From Pseudomonas poae (GTDB taxonomy: Bacteria > Pseudomonadota > Gammaproteobacteria > Pseudomonadales > Pseudomonadaceae), in assembly GCA_004000515.1 (NCBI GenBank), contig CP034537.1, forward strand, positions 3,982,001 through 4,046,000: a stretch of DNA of 64,000 bases, given 5' to 3'. This document shows, piece by piece, positions 39,387 through 48,252 of the stretch. Each line of letters starts with the position of its first letter. Within the stretch, counting starts at the first letter, position 1. The notes below the pieces were generated by a model. That model was not told the DNA's origin. It saw only the letters and a list, made by a program, of their open reading frames with translations, and made no database searches. The translations under genes and the position numbers were made by a program.

Positions 39387-39925
39387 GCCGTTGCCTGGCC
39401 CTGGTGGCCATGGGTGGCCTGCTTCTGCTGGCGGATGATGCGCAGGCGGCGGCTGCCACCGGGCAGATCCACGCGCGCCTGGTGATAACGGCCAGTTGCG
39501 AGGTGAGCAAAGGCGTCGAAAGCGCCCCGGTGACCCCGGACAGTGGCTCGGCCTTGCTCGATTTCGGCAGTCATGGACCCACCTGGGACAACCGCCTGAC
39601 CAGTGGCGTCACCGACAGTGACAAGGCGCCGTTGGCCGTGTCCTGCAACCCCTCGCTGGTCAGCAGTTTCACCGTGACCATCGATGGTGGCGTAAACGGC
39701 GACGGCACCACACGGCGCCTTAGCAACGGTCGCCAGACCATTCCCTATCGTTTGTCGGCTGACCCGCTGGGTCGCAGCACCTACAGCATCGGCCAGCAAC
39801 GCAATTTCGTCGTGACCAAGGGCGCCCAAGTACCGATCCCGGTATTTGGCTCGGTGGTGGCGAATACCAGGGCCTTACCGGCCGGGATCTACACAGACAC
39901 CCTGACGGTGACTCTGGATTGGTAA
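39380..39925 (+). CDS. Csu-type pilin, subunit 2
   Basis: 181 residues with signal (LLLLADDAQAA). SCPU domain: QIHARLVITASCEVSKG, LLDFGSHGPTWDN, LAVSCNPSLVSSFTVTIDGG, IPYRLSADPLGRSTY and the end IYTDTLTVTLDW. The conserved Cys pair (Cys in TASCEV and SCNP) can form the subunit disulphide. Its ATG overlaps the stop of subunit 1 by 7 bases, so translation is coupled. Confidence 0.88.
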   Translation: MVSRCLALVAMGGLLLLADDAQAAAATGQIHARLVITASCEVSKGVESAPVTPDSGSALLDFGSHGPTWDNRLTSGVTDSDKAPLAVSCNPSLVSSFTVTIDGGVNGDGTTRRLSNGRQTIPYRLSADPLGRSTYSIGQQRNFVVTKGAQVPIPVFGSVVANTRALPAGIYTDTLTVTLDW

Positions 39926-39928
39926 ACC

Positions 39929-40477
39929 ATGAGGATGAATATCATGCATGCACTTGTATCCAAGGCAGTTTTTCCATTACTGGCACTGGCGTGGGTGTCA
40001 GGATCACAGGCGGCCACGGTGGCCGGCACAGTGACTGCGACGCTGATACTGACCAGTAGTTGCCAGGTCAACGGCGCGGCGGCGACCGGTGGGATGAGCT
40101 TCGGTGCGTTGAACTTCGGTACAGCCAATAGCCTGTTCACCGAAGCCGATGGCCAGGTGCTGGGGGGCGGCGGCGGCGCATTGTCCATTCTTTGCTCGGC
40201 GGGAACATCGCCGACGCTGACGGTATCGGCCGGCGCCAACGACGGTAAATCCGTCGGTGGGGGGCGTGCGTTGTACGACGGCGTGGCCAACTACGTCCCT
40301 TACGACCTCTATACCGACAGTGGCCATTCGACCTTGCTGGCGATCGGCGGGGTGATCAACCTCGCGCCCAGCACGGGCGTGGCCCAGGCAGTGAATATCT
40401 ATGGCAAGGCCAACGGTAAGGCGGGGCTGCCGGCCGGTACTTATACCGACACGGTAAACGTGACGCTGACGTTCTAA
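39929..40477 (+). CDS. Csu-type pilin, subunit 3
   Basis: 182 residues. The signal ends SGSQA-ATV. SCPU domain: GTVTATLILTSSCQVNG, FGALNFGTANSLFTEAD, LSILCSAGTSPTLTVSAG, VPYDLYTDSGHSTLL, and the donor end TYTDTVNVTLTF. Both Cys are present. Its gene begins three bases after the previous stop. Length and the glycine-rich linker resemble CsuA/B-like major subunits, but this is only suggestive. Confidence 0.88.
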   Translation: MRMNIMHALVSKAVFPLLALAWVSGSQAATVAGTVTATLILTSSCQVNGAAATGGMSFGALNFGTANSLFTEADGQVLGGGGGALSILCSAGTSPTLTVSAGANDGKSVGGGRALYDGVANYVPYDLYTDSGHSTLLAIGGVINLAPSTGVAQAVNIYGKANGKAGLPAGTYTDTVNVTLTF

Positions 40478-40482
40478 CGAGC

Positions 40483-40983
40483 ATGAACCGTGTGCGTTGG
40501 GCGGCGCTGGCGGTGTGCATCGGCTGGGGGATGCCGGTGTCGCTGCTGGCTGTGACCAGCCAATCGTTCCAGGTCAGCGCGACGATTACACCGGGCTGCC
40601 TGGTGGCCAGCGGCGGCACCAATTACGGAAGCCTGGCCTTTGGCAGCTATTCGGCACTGGCGACCAGTACTGCGTCGGTGGCACTGACCAGTTCGGTGGT
40701 TCTGCAATGCACGCCAGGGGTCACGTTGAGCATGACGGTCGATGGCGGTTTGTATAACAGCGGCGGTCGGCGCATGCAGCTCAATAGCGGCACGGCCAAG
40801 GTGGCCTATCAGCTGTTTCGCGATGCGGCGTTCAGCCAAAGCCTTGGCATCAGCCAAAGCGTCAGCATTGTCTACAGCAACGCCAACAACATTACCCTGC
40901 CGATTTACGGCCGGGTGCAGTTACCGGGCAACACGCCTGGGGGGACGTACAGCGACACGCTGCAGGTGCAGCTGACGTGGTAA
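40483..40983 (+). CDS. Csu-type pilin, subunit 4
   Basis: 166 residues. The signal is about residues 1-23 (LLA-VTSQS). SCPU domain: FQVSATITPGCLVASGG, GSLAFGSYSAL, VVLQCTPGVTLSMTVDGG, VAYQLFRDAAFSQSLG, LPIYGRVQLPGN and the donor end TYSDTLQVQLTW. It follows subunit 3 with a 5-base gap. The Acinetobacter csu operon has three pilin genes before the chaperone; here there are four. Confidence 0.88.
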   Translation: MNRVRWAALAVCIGWGMPVSLLAVTSQSFQVSATITPGCLVASGGTNYGSLAFGSYSALATSTASVALTSSVVLQCTPGVTLSMTVDGGLYNSGGRRMQLNSGTAKVAYQLFRDAAFSQSLGISQSVSIVYSNANNITLPIYGRVQLPGNTPGGTYSDTLQVQLTW

Positions 40984-41009
40984 GGCGATTGGCATAAGGA
41001 GTGGGACCT

Positions 41010-41795
41010 ATGTTTTCAGCTTCCCGGCGGTGGTGGGTAGCGGGTTGTTTCGGTTTGCTGGGTTTGGCGGTGGGGCAGGCACAGGCGGCCAGCTCGGTGT
41101 TGATCTGGCCGATTGATCCGGTGTTGGAGGCCGATCAACAGGCCAGCGCGTTGTGGCTGGAGAACCGTGGTACCGAGACCGCCAACCTGCAGATTCGCGT
41201 GTTTGCGTGGAGCCAGAACGGCTTCGATGAGCAATACCAGAGCCAGCGTGATGTGATCGGCAGCCCGCCGGTGGCGAAGATCGAACCGGGACAGAAGCAA
41301 TTGGTTCGCCTGACCCGTACGAAGGAGGTGCCGCCAGGTCAGGAGTTGGCATACCGCATCATCATCGATGAGATCCCGTCGGCAGTGCCCGTGGCGGCTC
41401 CGGCAGATGGCAAGACCGCCGCAGCGGTGCGTTTTCAGATGCGCTATTCGGTGCCGTTGTTCGCGTATGGTCCAGGCCTTTGGAGCAAGGTCGACGGCAC
41501 CCGTGACCGTGACCCCAAGACCGCCGGTAAACCAGACCTGAGCTGGAAGAAAGTCACCGTTGCTGGCCACAATTATGTGGAGATGCGTAACCAGGGCGCA
41601 GTTCATGCCCGCCTGACCGATGCCAGCTTCAAGCAGGGCGGCCAGTCACGCCCGCTGGTGGACGGCCTGATGGGCTATGTGCTGCCGGGCGCGACCATGC
41701 GCTGGCAAGTGCCGGACGGTTTGCCCGTGGACCAGCCCTTGCAGGTGCGGATCAATGGCGCAACACAACTGGAGAGTCTTGCACCGGGCCGATAG
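41010..41795 (+). CDS. pilus periplasmic chaperone (PapD/CsuC-like)
   Basis: 261 residues with a signal ending AQA-ASSVLIWPIDPVLEADQQASALWLENRG, the start of the PapD-like first immunoglobulin domain. It has the subunit-binding strand region (KQLVRLTRTKEVPPGQELAYRIIIDEIP) and a second domain to the end. AAGGAG lies 8 bases before ATG 41010, so this start is preferred to an in-frame GTG at 41001. It stabilises SCPU pilins by donor-strand complementation before usher delivery. Confidence 0.92.
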   Translation: MFSASRRWWVAGCFGLLGLAVGQAQAASSVLIWPIDPVLEADQQASALWLENRGTETANLQIRVFAWSQNGFDEQYQSQRDVIGSPPVAKIEPGQKQLVRLTRTKEVPPGQELAYRIIIDEIPSAVPVAAPADGKTAAAVRFQMRYSVPLFAYGPGLWSKVDGTRDRDPKTAGKPDLSWKKVTVAGHNYVEMRNQGAVHARLTDASFKQGGQSRPLVDGLMGYVLPGATMRWQVPDGLPVDQPLQVRINGATQLESLAPGR

Positions 41796-41836
41796 CGGCG
41801 TGCAACAGGGCAGGGAATAGCCCTTGGTTTTAGCGG

Positions 41837-44229
41837 ATGGAGATGTCCATTGATGGACACAAAGCCTTGGTGAGCCTGGATCAGGCTCGTTGTCTATGGC
41901 GGTTGGTGTGGGTCGCGGGAAGCGTGTCTGGCCTGGTGTTTGCCCCGCTGGGCATGGCTGCGCCGTTGCCGCCCCCTCCCAGCAGTATGGAGGCTGTAGC
42001 CGATGCTCAGTTGTTCCTGGAACTGGTGGTCAACCAGCGGGATACCGGCCGGGTGGTTGCCGTCAGTCAACGAGCGGGGAGCTTGTTTCTGCCGGCGAGC
42101 GTGTTGCAGGAGATCGGGATGAAACTGCCGGGAGACCTGCCCGTCGAGGTCGACCTGGACAAGTTGCCGGGCCTGCACAGCGACTACGACACCCAGGCCC
42201 AGCGCCTGGTGCTCACGGTGCCCCCAGCGTGGTTGCCGGAGCAGTTTATCGGCAATCGCAATAACTACCCGCGTGGCCAAGCGCTGACCAGTTTTGGCGC
42301 GCTGCTCAACTACGATGCCTACCTCAACGACACCGACGACAGTGGCACCTACCTGGGCATCTTCAACGAAGTACGCCTGTTCGATACCTGGGGCACGCTG
42401 TCCAATACCGGCCAATACCGCACCACCATTGGCCGTGAAACCGAAGGCAGCACCCTCAACAACGGCTACCGACGCTACGACACCACTTGGCGTTTCTCTG
42501 ACGATGAGCGCTTGCTGACCTACGAAGCGGGCGATGTGATCAGCGGCGCGTTGCCCTGGAGCAGTTCGGTGCGCCTGGGTGGGGTGCAGGTGTCCCGCGA
42601 TTTTGGTGTGCGCCCGGATTTGGTGACCTACCCCTTGCCGCAGTTCGCCGGGGAAGCCGCGGTGCCGTCGTCGGTCGACCTGTTTATCAACGGCTACAAA
42701 TCCAGCAGCGCCGACCTGCAGCCCGGGCCCTATACCCTGACCAACGTACCGTTTATCAACGGTGCTGGCGAAGCGGTGGTGGTGACGACTGATGCCCTTG
42801 GGCGGCAGGTCTCGACCACGGTGCCGTTCTATGTCACCAGCACGTTGCTGCAAAAGGGCCTGACGGATTTTTCGGTGTCGGCCGGTAATTTGCGTCGCGA
42901 CTACACCGTGCGCGACTTTGGCTACGGGCCAGGGGTGACCAGCGGCACGTTTCGTTACGGGCTATCGGATGCATTGACCGTGGAAGGGCATGCCGAAGCG
43001 TCGAATGACCTGACCCTCGGCGGTGTGGGTGGCAACCTGCGATTGGGCAATTTTGGCGTATTGAATACGGCAGTGAGTCAAAGCCAGTTCGATGGCGGTT
43101 CGGGGCAGCAACTGAGCCTGGGGTATCAGTACAGCAGCCAGCGCTACAGCCTGTCCTATCAACGGATTGAGCGCCGTGACCAATACGCCGACCTCACCCT
43201 GATCGACACCCCTTACGCCAGCCTCAGCAAGCGCAGCGAACAGGTGACGCTGAGCCTGAACCTCAATGACTTCGGCAGCCTGGGCGTGGGCTATTTCGAT
43301 GTGCAGGCGGCGGATGATTCGCGCACTCGCCTGCTCAACCTGACGTGGAGCAAATCGCTGTGGCGCAACACCAGTTTTTATCTCTCGGCCAACCGTGAGA
43401 TGGGTGACAGCAACTGGGCGGTGCAGGGGCAATTGATCGTTCCGTTCGATGTCTACGGCAGCCTTAGCATGGGCAGCGAGCGCAGCAATACCGGCCAGGT
43501 GCAACAGCGGGTCAATTACAGTCGCGCGGTCCCGGCGGCGGGCGGTGTAGGTTTCAACCTGGGCTATGCCAGTGGCGACGCCCCGACCTACCGCCAGGCT
43601 GACCTGACTTGGCGCTTGCAGTCGGTGCAGCTGCAGGCCGGTGTGTATGGCACCCGCGATGCGCAAACCCGTTGGGCCGATGCCGCCGGCTCGCTGGTGT
43701 GGATGGACAAGCAGTTCTTTACCGCCAACCAGGTCAACGATGCCTTTGTCGTGGTGAGTACCGACGGTTTTGCCGGGGTGCCTGTGCGCTACGAGAACCA
43801 GGTGGTCGGCGAAACGGACCGCAATGGGCACTTGTTGGTGCCTTGGAGCAGCGCCTACTACCGCGCCAAATATGAGATCGACCCGTTGAACCTGCCTACC
43901 AACGTGCAAGTTGCCAACGTTGAGCAGCGGGTGGCGGTACGTCGGGGCAGTGGCTATTTGCTGGAATTTCCGGTGCGCCGGGTGGTGGCGGCCAGTATCA
44001 CATTGGTGGATTCCCAGCATCAGGACTTGCCCCTGGGCAGCCAGGTACGCCACGAACAAAGCGGTGGGGTGGCGGTGGTGGGCTGGGACGGTTTGGTCTA
44101 CCTGGAAAACCTGGCGGCGCATAACACCCTGCAGGTCACGCTCGGCAGTGGGCAGAGCTGCCAGGCAACCTTTGATCTGGACACTTCCCAGGAGCAGGTG
44201 CCCTGGTCGGTCCGCTGGTCTGTCAATGA
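41837..44229 (+). CDS. pilus outer-membrane usher (CsuD-like), frameshift hides its stop
   Basis: About 797 residues. The signal ends GMAAP; the N-domain is LFLELVVNQRDTGRVVAV; then the beta-barrel with plug (SSVDLFINGYKSSSADLQPGPYTLTNVPFINGAG) and C-domains (DGFAGVPVRYENQVVGETDRNGHLLVP). As written, the frame runs on into the next gene. Adding one C to the run at 44201-44203 gives QVPLVGPLVCQ and a TGA at 44227, the classical usher ending with its Cys. So the apparent 1131-residue usher-adhesin fusion is most likely an error. ATG 41843 is an alternative start. Confidence 0.88.
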
Positions 44230-44245
44230 GTTAAGGAGTGTGCGT

Positions 44246-45232
44246 GTGCGGGGCAAGGGACGGCTGTGGGGTCTGTTGGTAGCGGCGAGCTTGGGGATGG
44301 CGGGGCAGGTACACGCCGCATGCAGTGTGGTTGCTACCTCACCGGCCAGTTTTGGCTCGGTGAGTTCGATGTCGGTGCTCACCACGGTGCAGCCCAGTTC
44401 CACCCCCAACGCCGGCTTGAGCTGCGCACCGCTGTTGCTGTCGGTGCTGGGGAGTGGCGACCACTTCATCGCTACTGTCACGGGGTCGACCCAGGGCGGA
44501 ATGCTTGGGCCGACGGGCGACGTGATCCGCTATACCCTCTATGCCAACAACACCACGACCTATCCGATGACACGCGGTACCGCGTTCGACTTTGGCGGCA
44601 GTGGTGGTATCGCTCAGTCTTATGGGCTGGTGTTTGGCCCCGGCACAAAGACCCTCCCGCTGTACCTGGGCAGCCTCACGGGTAGCAACGTGGCAGCGGG
44701 CTTGTACAGCGAAACCCTGAGCATTGTCTGGAGCTGGAACTATTGCTCGGGCATTAACCTGATCGGCGTCTGCCTGGGCCGCGACACTGGGACCAATACG
44801 GCCACGTTGACCGTCAGCATGCTGGTGACCAACGACTGCCAGATCACCACGCCCCCCATCAGCTTCGGCAGCGCGCCGGTGGTCAGTGGTTTTTCCACCG
44901 TGACCGGTCAGGCCAGCGTCAACTGCACCAAGGGCAGTGCCTATACCGTCGGCCTCAGTGATGGCCAGCACCCGGTCAGCGTGGGAGGGCGACGGCAGAT
45001 GATTTCCGGTACCAACCTGTTGGCCTACGACATTTTTGTGAGTGCCGGAACCACCCGCTGGGGCAGTGTGGGCGCGACGCGACGGGCCAGTGGCACGGCT
45101 GACGTCAACCCCGGTAACGGCCTGGGTACCGGCAGCCAGATCTTCAACTACAACGCCAAGATCTACACCGACCAGCCAACACCACCGGGCGGCACCTATC
45201 TGGATAACGTGATCCTGGACGTCGGGTTCTAG
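44246..45232 (+). CDS. Csu-type tip adhesin with two SCPU domains (CsuE-like)
   Basis: About 328 residues, starting at GTG 44246 with AAGGAG 7 bases upstream. Its own signal peptide (LWGLLVAASLGMAGQVHA-ACSVV) shows that it is a separate exported protein. Domain 1 spans residues about 27-180 (VATSPASFGSVSSM, IRYTLYANNTTTYPM, GLYSETLSIVWSW) and domain 2 about 195-328 (MLVTNDCQITTPPISFGSAP, LLAYDIFVSAGTTRWG, GGTYLDNVILDVGF). The two-domain layout is that of CsuE, whose hydrophobic finger loops bind surfaces. Last gene of the operon; it meets the anti-sigma gene tail to tail with a 4-base overlap. Confidence 0.88.
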   Translation: MRGKGRLWGLLVAASLGMAGQVHAACSVVATSPASFGSVSSMSVLTTVQPSSTPNAGLSCAPLLLSVLGSGDHFIATVTGSTQGGMLGPTGDVIRYTLYANNTTTYPMTRGTAFDFGGSGGIAQSYGLVFGPGTKTLPLYLGSLTGSNVAAGLYSETLSIVWSWNYCSGINLIGVCLGRDTGTNTATLTVSMLVTNDCQITTPPISFGSAPVVSGFSTVTGQASVNCTKGSAYTVGLSDGQHPVSVGGRRQMISGTNLLAYDIFVSAGTTRWGSVGATRRASGTADVNPGNGLGTGSQIFNYNAKIYTDQPTPPGGTYLDNVILDVGF

Positions 45233-45962
45233 AACGTCTGCAGCGGCGACGGCTGATCTACCGGGCTGACCATCGCGTAGTTGTAGCCGCCGCCCGACCA
45301 ATACTCGGCTTGCAAGCCGTCGGCGCTGCGGCTGCCCCGAGGCAGGAAACCGTTATCCGGGCCTGGCGGGCGGATGTAGAAACTCATGCGCCGACCTTGC
45401 TGGTCCTCATACAACACCATCGCCGCCGCGCCTTGATCGGTGGTGAGCAAACGCCCGCTGACCGGCGTAAACCCCGCTGCGCTCAAGTCCGGCAGGCGGT
45501 GGGCCTGGTTGAAGTAGCGGTCGAGCCAAGCCTGCATATTGCCACCACCCTGGGCCTGGTAATCGGCGGGCATGATGCCGTCCTGGGCAAACAGCCGGTA
45601 AGCCTGCATCGCATCGGCCATCGGCAGCAGCGGCGGTTGCGTGGCTTCGCGGGCATGCCAGCCCCCAGGCCACCGAGGCTGACGGCAATCAGCAGCAGCG
45701 CCGCCGTGGCTAAATGCCGGCGTGATTGGTGCTTGATGCGCTGACGTATCAATGCCGGGTCCAGGTCCGGGTTGGCGGGCTGTTGCAGGGCACCGCCCAA
45801 CGCGGCACGCAGCAAGTGCGCATCCTGCTGCCAGGCATGGACCTGGGCGGCTACGTCGGGGTGGGCTGCCATGTAGGTTTCAAGCACACGGCGGTCGCTT
45901 TCCAGGAGTTGGTGATCGACGTAGGCATGCAAATCGCGTTCGCTGGGGGGCAGGTTGATCAT
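45229..45962 (-). CDS. anti-sigma factor (membrane), one apparent frameshift
   Basis: About 244 residues after adding one G (coding strand) at 45662-45666. The N-terminal cytoplasmic part starts MINLPPSERDLHAYVDHQLLESDRR, the anti-sigma domain pattern (D-x-x-L-H-A-Y-V-D). One membrane helix is at about residues 85-103 (LATAALLLIAVSLGGLG), followed by a periplasmic domain (FTPVSGRLLTTDQGAAAMVLYEDQQGRRMSFYIRPPG). It lacks a zinc-binding HxxxCxxC motif. The ATG overlaps the sigma gene stop as ATGA. It should hold the sigma factor at the membrane until an envelope signal arrives. Confidence 0.85.
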
Positions 45963-46465
45963 TTGAGTATCCGCAGGGAAGGGCTGGCAATTTCGCCATC
46001 ACTGAGTTGGCGCAGGGCTTGGCGTGCCCGGGACAGGCGCGACATCACGGTGCCGATGGGCACATCGAGGATCTCGGCGACCTCTTTGTAGCTCAAACCC
46101 TCCACCGATACCCACAGCAACAGCGCGCGTTGCTCAGTGGTGAGTTGATCGAAGGCTTGCAGGGTCGACTGGGCGATGACCGTGCGTTCCACCGACGGCT
46201 GCGCGTCATCACGGCCAGTAAAGAATTCCAGCATGCGGGCATAGCGCCGCGAGCGGCGGTGGGCGTCGAGGAACTGCCGGTAAAGGATCGAGAACAGCCA
46301 CGCGCGCAGATCACCTTCCAGGCGTTTATCGGCCCAACGGGTGATTGCCCGTTCCAGGGTCGATTGCACCAAGTCGTCGGCGCTGCTGGCGTGACGGGTC
46401 AGGGACACGGCAAAGCGCCGCAGCCTGGGGATGAGTTCACGTAACTGTTCGTCGAGTTCATGCAT
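45959..46465 (-). CDS. ECF sigma factor
   Basis: 168 residues. Region 2: LRRFAVSLTRHASSADDLVQSTLERAITRWADKRLEGDLRAWLFSILYRQFLDAHRR. Region 4: FDQLTTEQRALLLWVSVEGLSYKEVAEILDVPIGTVMSRLSRARQAL. No extra domains. ATG 46465 is chosen because the protein then begins MHELDEQLRELIPRLRRF; the earlier in-frame start at 46603 crosses both promoters. It is cotranscribed with the anti-sigma gene, and its own promoter and that of the divergent catalase operon share GGAAT-N16-CGTC, so it probably drives both. Confidence 0.9.
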   Translation of the reverse strand: MHELDEQLRELIPRLRRFAVSLTRHASSADDLVQSTLERAITRWADKRLEGDLRAWLFSILYRQFLDAHRRSRRYARMLEFFTGRDDAQPSVERTVIAQSTLQAFDQLTTEQRALLLWVSVEGLSYKEVAEILDVPIGTVMSRLSRARQALRQLSDGEIASPSLRILK

Positions 46466-46498
46466 GGGAGTCTGGTTGGTCACTACGCTGGGACTAGG

Positions 46499-46525
46499 GA
46501 GACGTCCGGCTTCGACGGTTATTCC
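46499..46525 (-). promoter_or_regulatory. ECF-type promoter of the sigma/anti-sigma operon
   Basis: On the minus strand, GGAAT (46525-46521), 16 bases, then CGTCTC (46504-46499), 34 bases before the sigma start codon. Element sequences and spacing match the divergent promoter at 46554. Confidence 0.65.
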
Positions 46526-46553
46526 AGGCTGCGAAAAATAAATCCAAGGCCTG

Positions 46554-46580
46554 GGAATAGAGCGGATTGGCGTTCGTCCT
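46554..46580 (+). promoter_or_regulatory. ECF-type promoter of the catalase-b561 operon
   Basis: GGAAT (46554-46558), 16 bases, CGTCCT (46575-46580), 55 bases before the catalase start codon. It shares the -35 pentamer, the spacing and the CGTC -10 core with the sigma operon promoter. Confidence 0.65.
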
Positions 46581-46634
46581 AATGCTCCGACCTTATGTTT
46601 CACCCCCTAAGGCCTTTGGCCCTGGAGTTCCTTC

Positions 46635-47716
46635 ATGGTAGATCACTCATCACCGCCCCGTCCCCCGTTGAGTAAAGCGAGCCTGATCGCGCGACTCGCG
46701 GCGATTGGTGGCGTGGTTGCGGTTGTGGCGGGGGCGTTTGCCTACGTCAATGGCACCCTCGACCCACAACGCCTGCGCCCGAAAACCTTGGTCAACGCAC
46801 TGGAAACCAACAATGGCGTGCACCCGGGCTTCCGTCGTAACCATGCCAAGGGCGTCTGTGTAGCCGGATACTTTGAAAGCAGTGCCGAGGCGCGAGCGTA
46901 CTCCAGTGCCCAGGTGTTCAGCGAGGCCAAGACCCCGGTGATTGGGCGGTTTGCCTTGCCCAGCGGCAACCCTTACGCGCCGGACAGCAGTGTGCCCATC
47001 CGCAGCTTTGCCGTGCAGTTCAGCCAGGCCAACGGCCAGCAGTGGCGTACGGGGATGAACAGCATGCCGGTGTTCCCGGTCGGTACGCCCGAGGCGTTTT
47101 ACCAGATGCTCAAGGCTGGCGCGCCCGATCCGGCCACGGGCAAGCCGAACCCTACAGCGATGCCAGCGTTTTTTGCCGCTCATCCCGAGACGGCGCCTTT
47201 CCTGGCGTGGGTCAAGACCGCCAAGCCGTCGGCGAGCTACGCAACCGAAACCTATAACGGCATCAACGCGTTTTACCTGGTGAGCGCCGACGGCAAGCGC
47301 CAGGCCGTGCGGTGGGGCGTGGTTCCACAGAGTCAGGATGCCGTGGGCGATAGCGCACCGGCCGGTGGCGACTTCCTCGAAAAAGACTTGGGGCAACGTC
47401 TGGCTGCTGGGCCTTTGCGCTGGCAATTGACGATGACCTTGGCCAACCCAGGTGACCCGTTAGACGATGCGAGCAAGACCTGGACTGGCGAGCACAAGGT
47501 GTTGAATGCCGGCACCCTGATTTTGCAAAGCAGCCAGCCACAAGCTGACGGTGATTGCCGCGACATCAACTTCGACCCGCTGATTTTGCCCAGTGGCATC
47601 GAAGCCTCCAGTGATCCATTGCTGGCCGCCCGCTCGGCGGCGTATGCCAGTTCGTACCTACGCCGCGCCGGTGAAGTCGACGCGTTGCACAGTGCCCCCA
47701 GGAGTCGAAGCCATGA
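46635..47716 (+). CDS. catalase-family peroxidase (SrpA/KatM-like), membrane anchored, probable frameshift near the end
   Basis: About 360 residues. N-terminal membrane helix (residues 18-40), then a minimal heme catalase fold: NNGVHPGFRRNHAKGVCVAGYFESS with the distal His, RFALPSGNPYAPDSSVPIRSFAVQFS, and a C-terminal AARSAAYASSYLRR with the expected proximal Tyr. As written, the frame continues 120 bases into the cytochrome gene with unlikely residues. A single added base in the last 100 bases would end it at the TGA at 47714, giving an ATGA overlap with the cytochrome start. I prefer this. It probably destroys peroxides in the periplasm with electrons from cytochrome b561. Confidence 0.82.
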
Positions 47717-48252
47717 ATGCTCAACCACGGTTTTTTGCTCCGTTGGCGCGCCTGCTGCACTGGTTGATGGCGCTGATGATCATCGCCATGTTGTTTATCG
47801 GCGCAGGCTTGGCGGCATCGGTTTCGGAACGGCATGAGTGGTTGATCCACCTGCACAAACCGCTGGGGATTGCGATTTTGGCGTTGGTGATCGTGCGGCT
47901 GGTGGTGCGCTTTTCCACGCAGCAACCGCCGTTGCCCGCTGACTTGCCGTTGTGGCAAGTGCTTGCGGCCAAGGCGTCCCATCTGGTGTTGTACGGCTTG
48001 ATGCTGGTGTTGCCGTTGCTGGGCTGGGCAATGATTTCAGCCGCGGGGGACCCGGTGATGCTCAGCAGTTCGGTGCAGTTGCCGGCGCTGGTGGGGGCCA
48101 ATGCGCCGTTGTTTGCGGTGTTGCGCAAGGCCCATGGGTATCTCGCCTACCTGTTGTTTCTGACGGTGCTGCTGCACCTTGCGGCGGCGCTGTTCCATGG
48201 GTTGATCCGCCGCGATGGTGTGCTGCAGAGCATGACCGGCACCAAACCCTAG
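47713..48252 (+). CDS. cytochrome b561-family membrane protein (partner of the peroxidase)
   Basis: 179 residues, four membrane helices (LLHWLMALMIIAMLFIGAGLA, IAILALVIVRLVVRFS, SHLVLYGLMLVLPLLGWAMI, YLAYLLFLTVLLHLAAALFHGLI) with the heme-ligand His residues (LLHWL, HLHKPLG, ASHLVLYG, LLHLAAALFHG). It starts within ATGA shared with the catalase gene, and the pair is a frequent operon downstream of an ECF sigma. It would deliver electrons from quinol to the peroxidase. Confidence 0.9.
   Translation: MNAQPRFFAPLARLLHWLMALMIIAMLFIGAGLAASVSERHEWLIHLHKPLGIAILALVIVRLVVRFSTQQPPLPADLPLWQVLAAKASHLVLYGLMLVLPLLGWAMISAAGDPVMLSSSVQLPALVGANAPLFAVLRKAHGYLAYLLFLTVLLHLAAALFHGLIRRDGVLQSMTGTKP

Noticed and set aside
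41837..45232. 1131-residue usher-adhesin fusion protein
   Set aside because: Contains an internal signal peptide and ribosome-binding site; one missing C at 44201-44203 explains loss of the usher stop codon.
46635..47837. Catalase extended by 40 residues into the cytochrome gene
   Set aside because: The tail has no family similarity, and an ATGA start-stop overlap appears if one base is restored.
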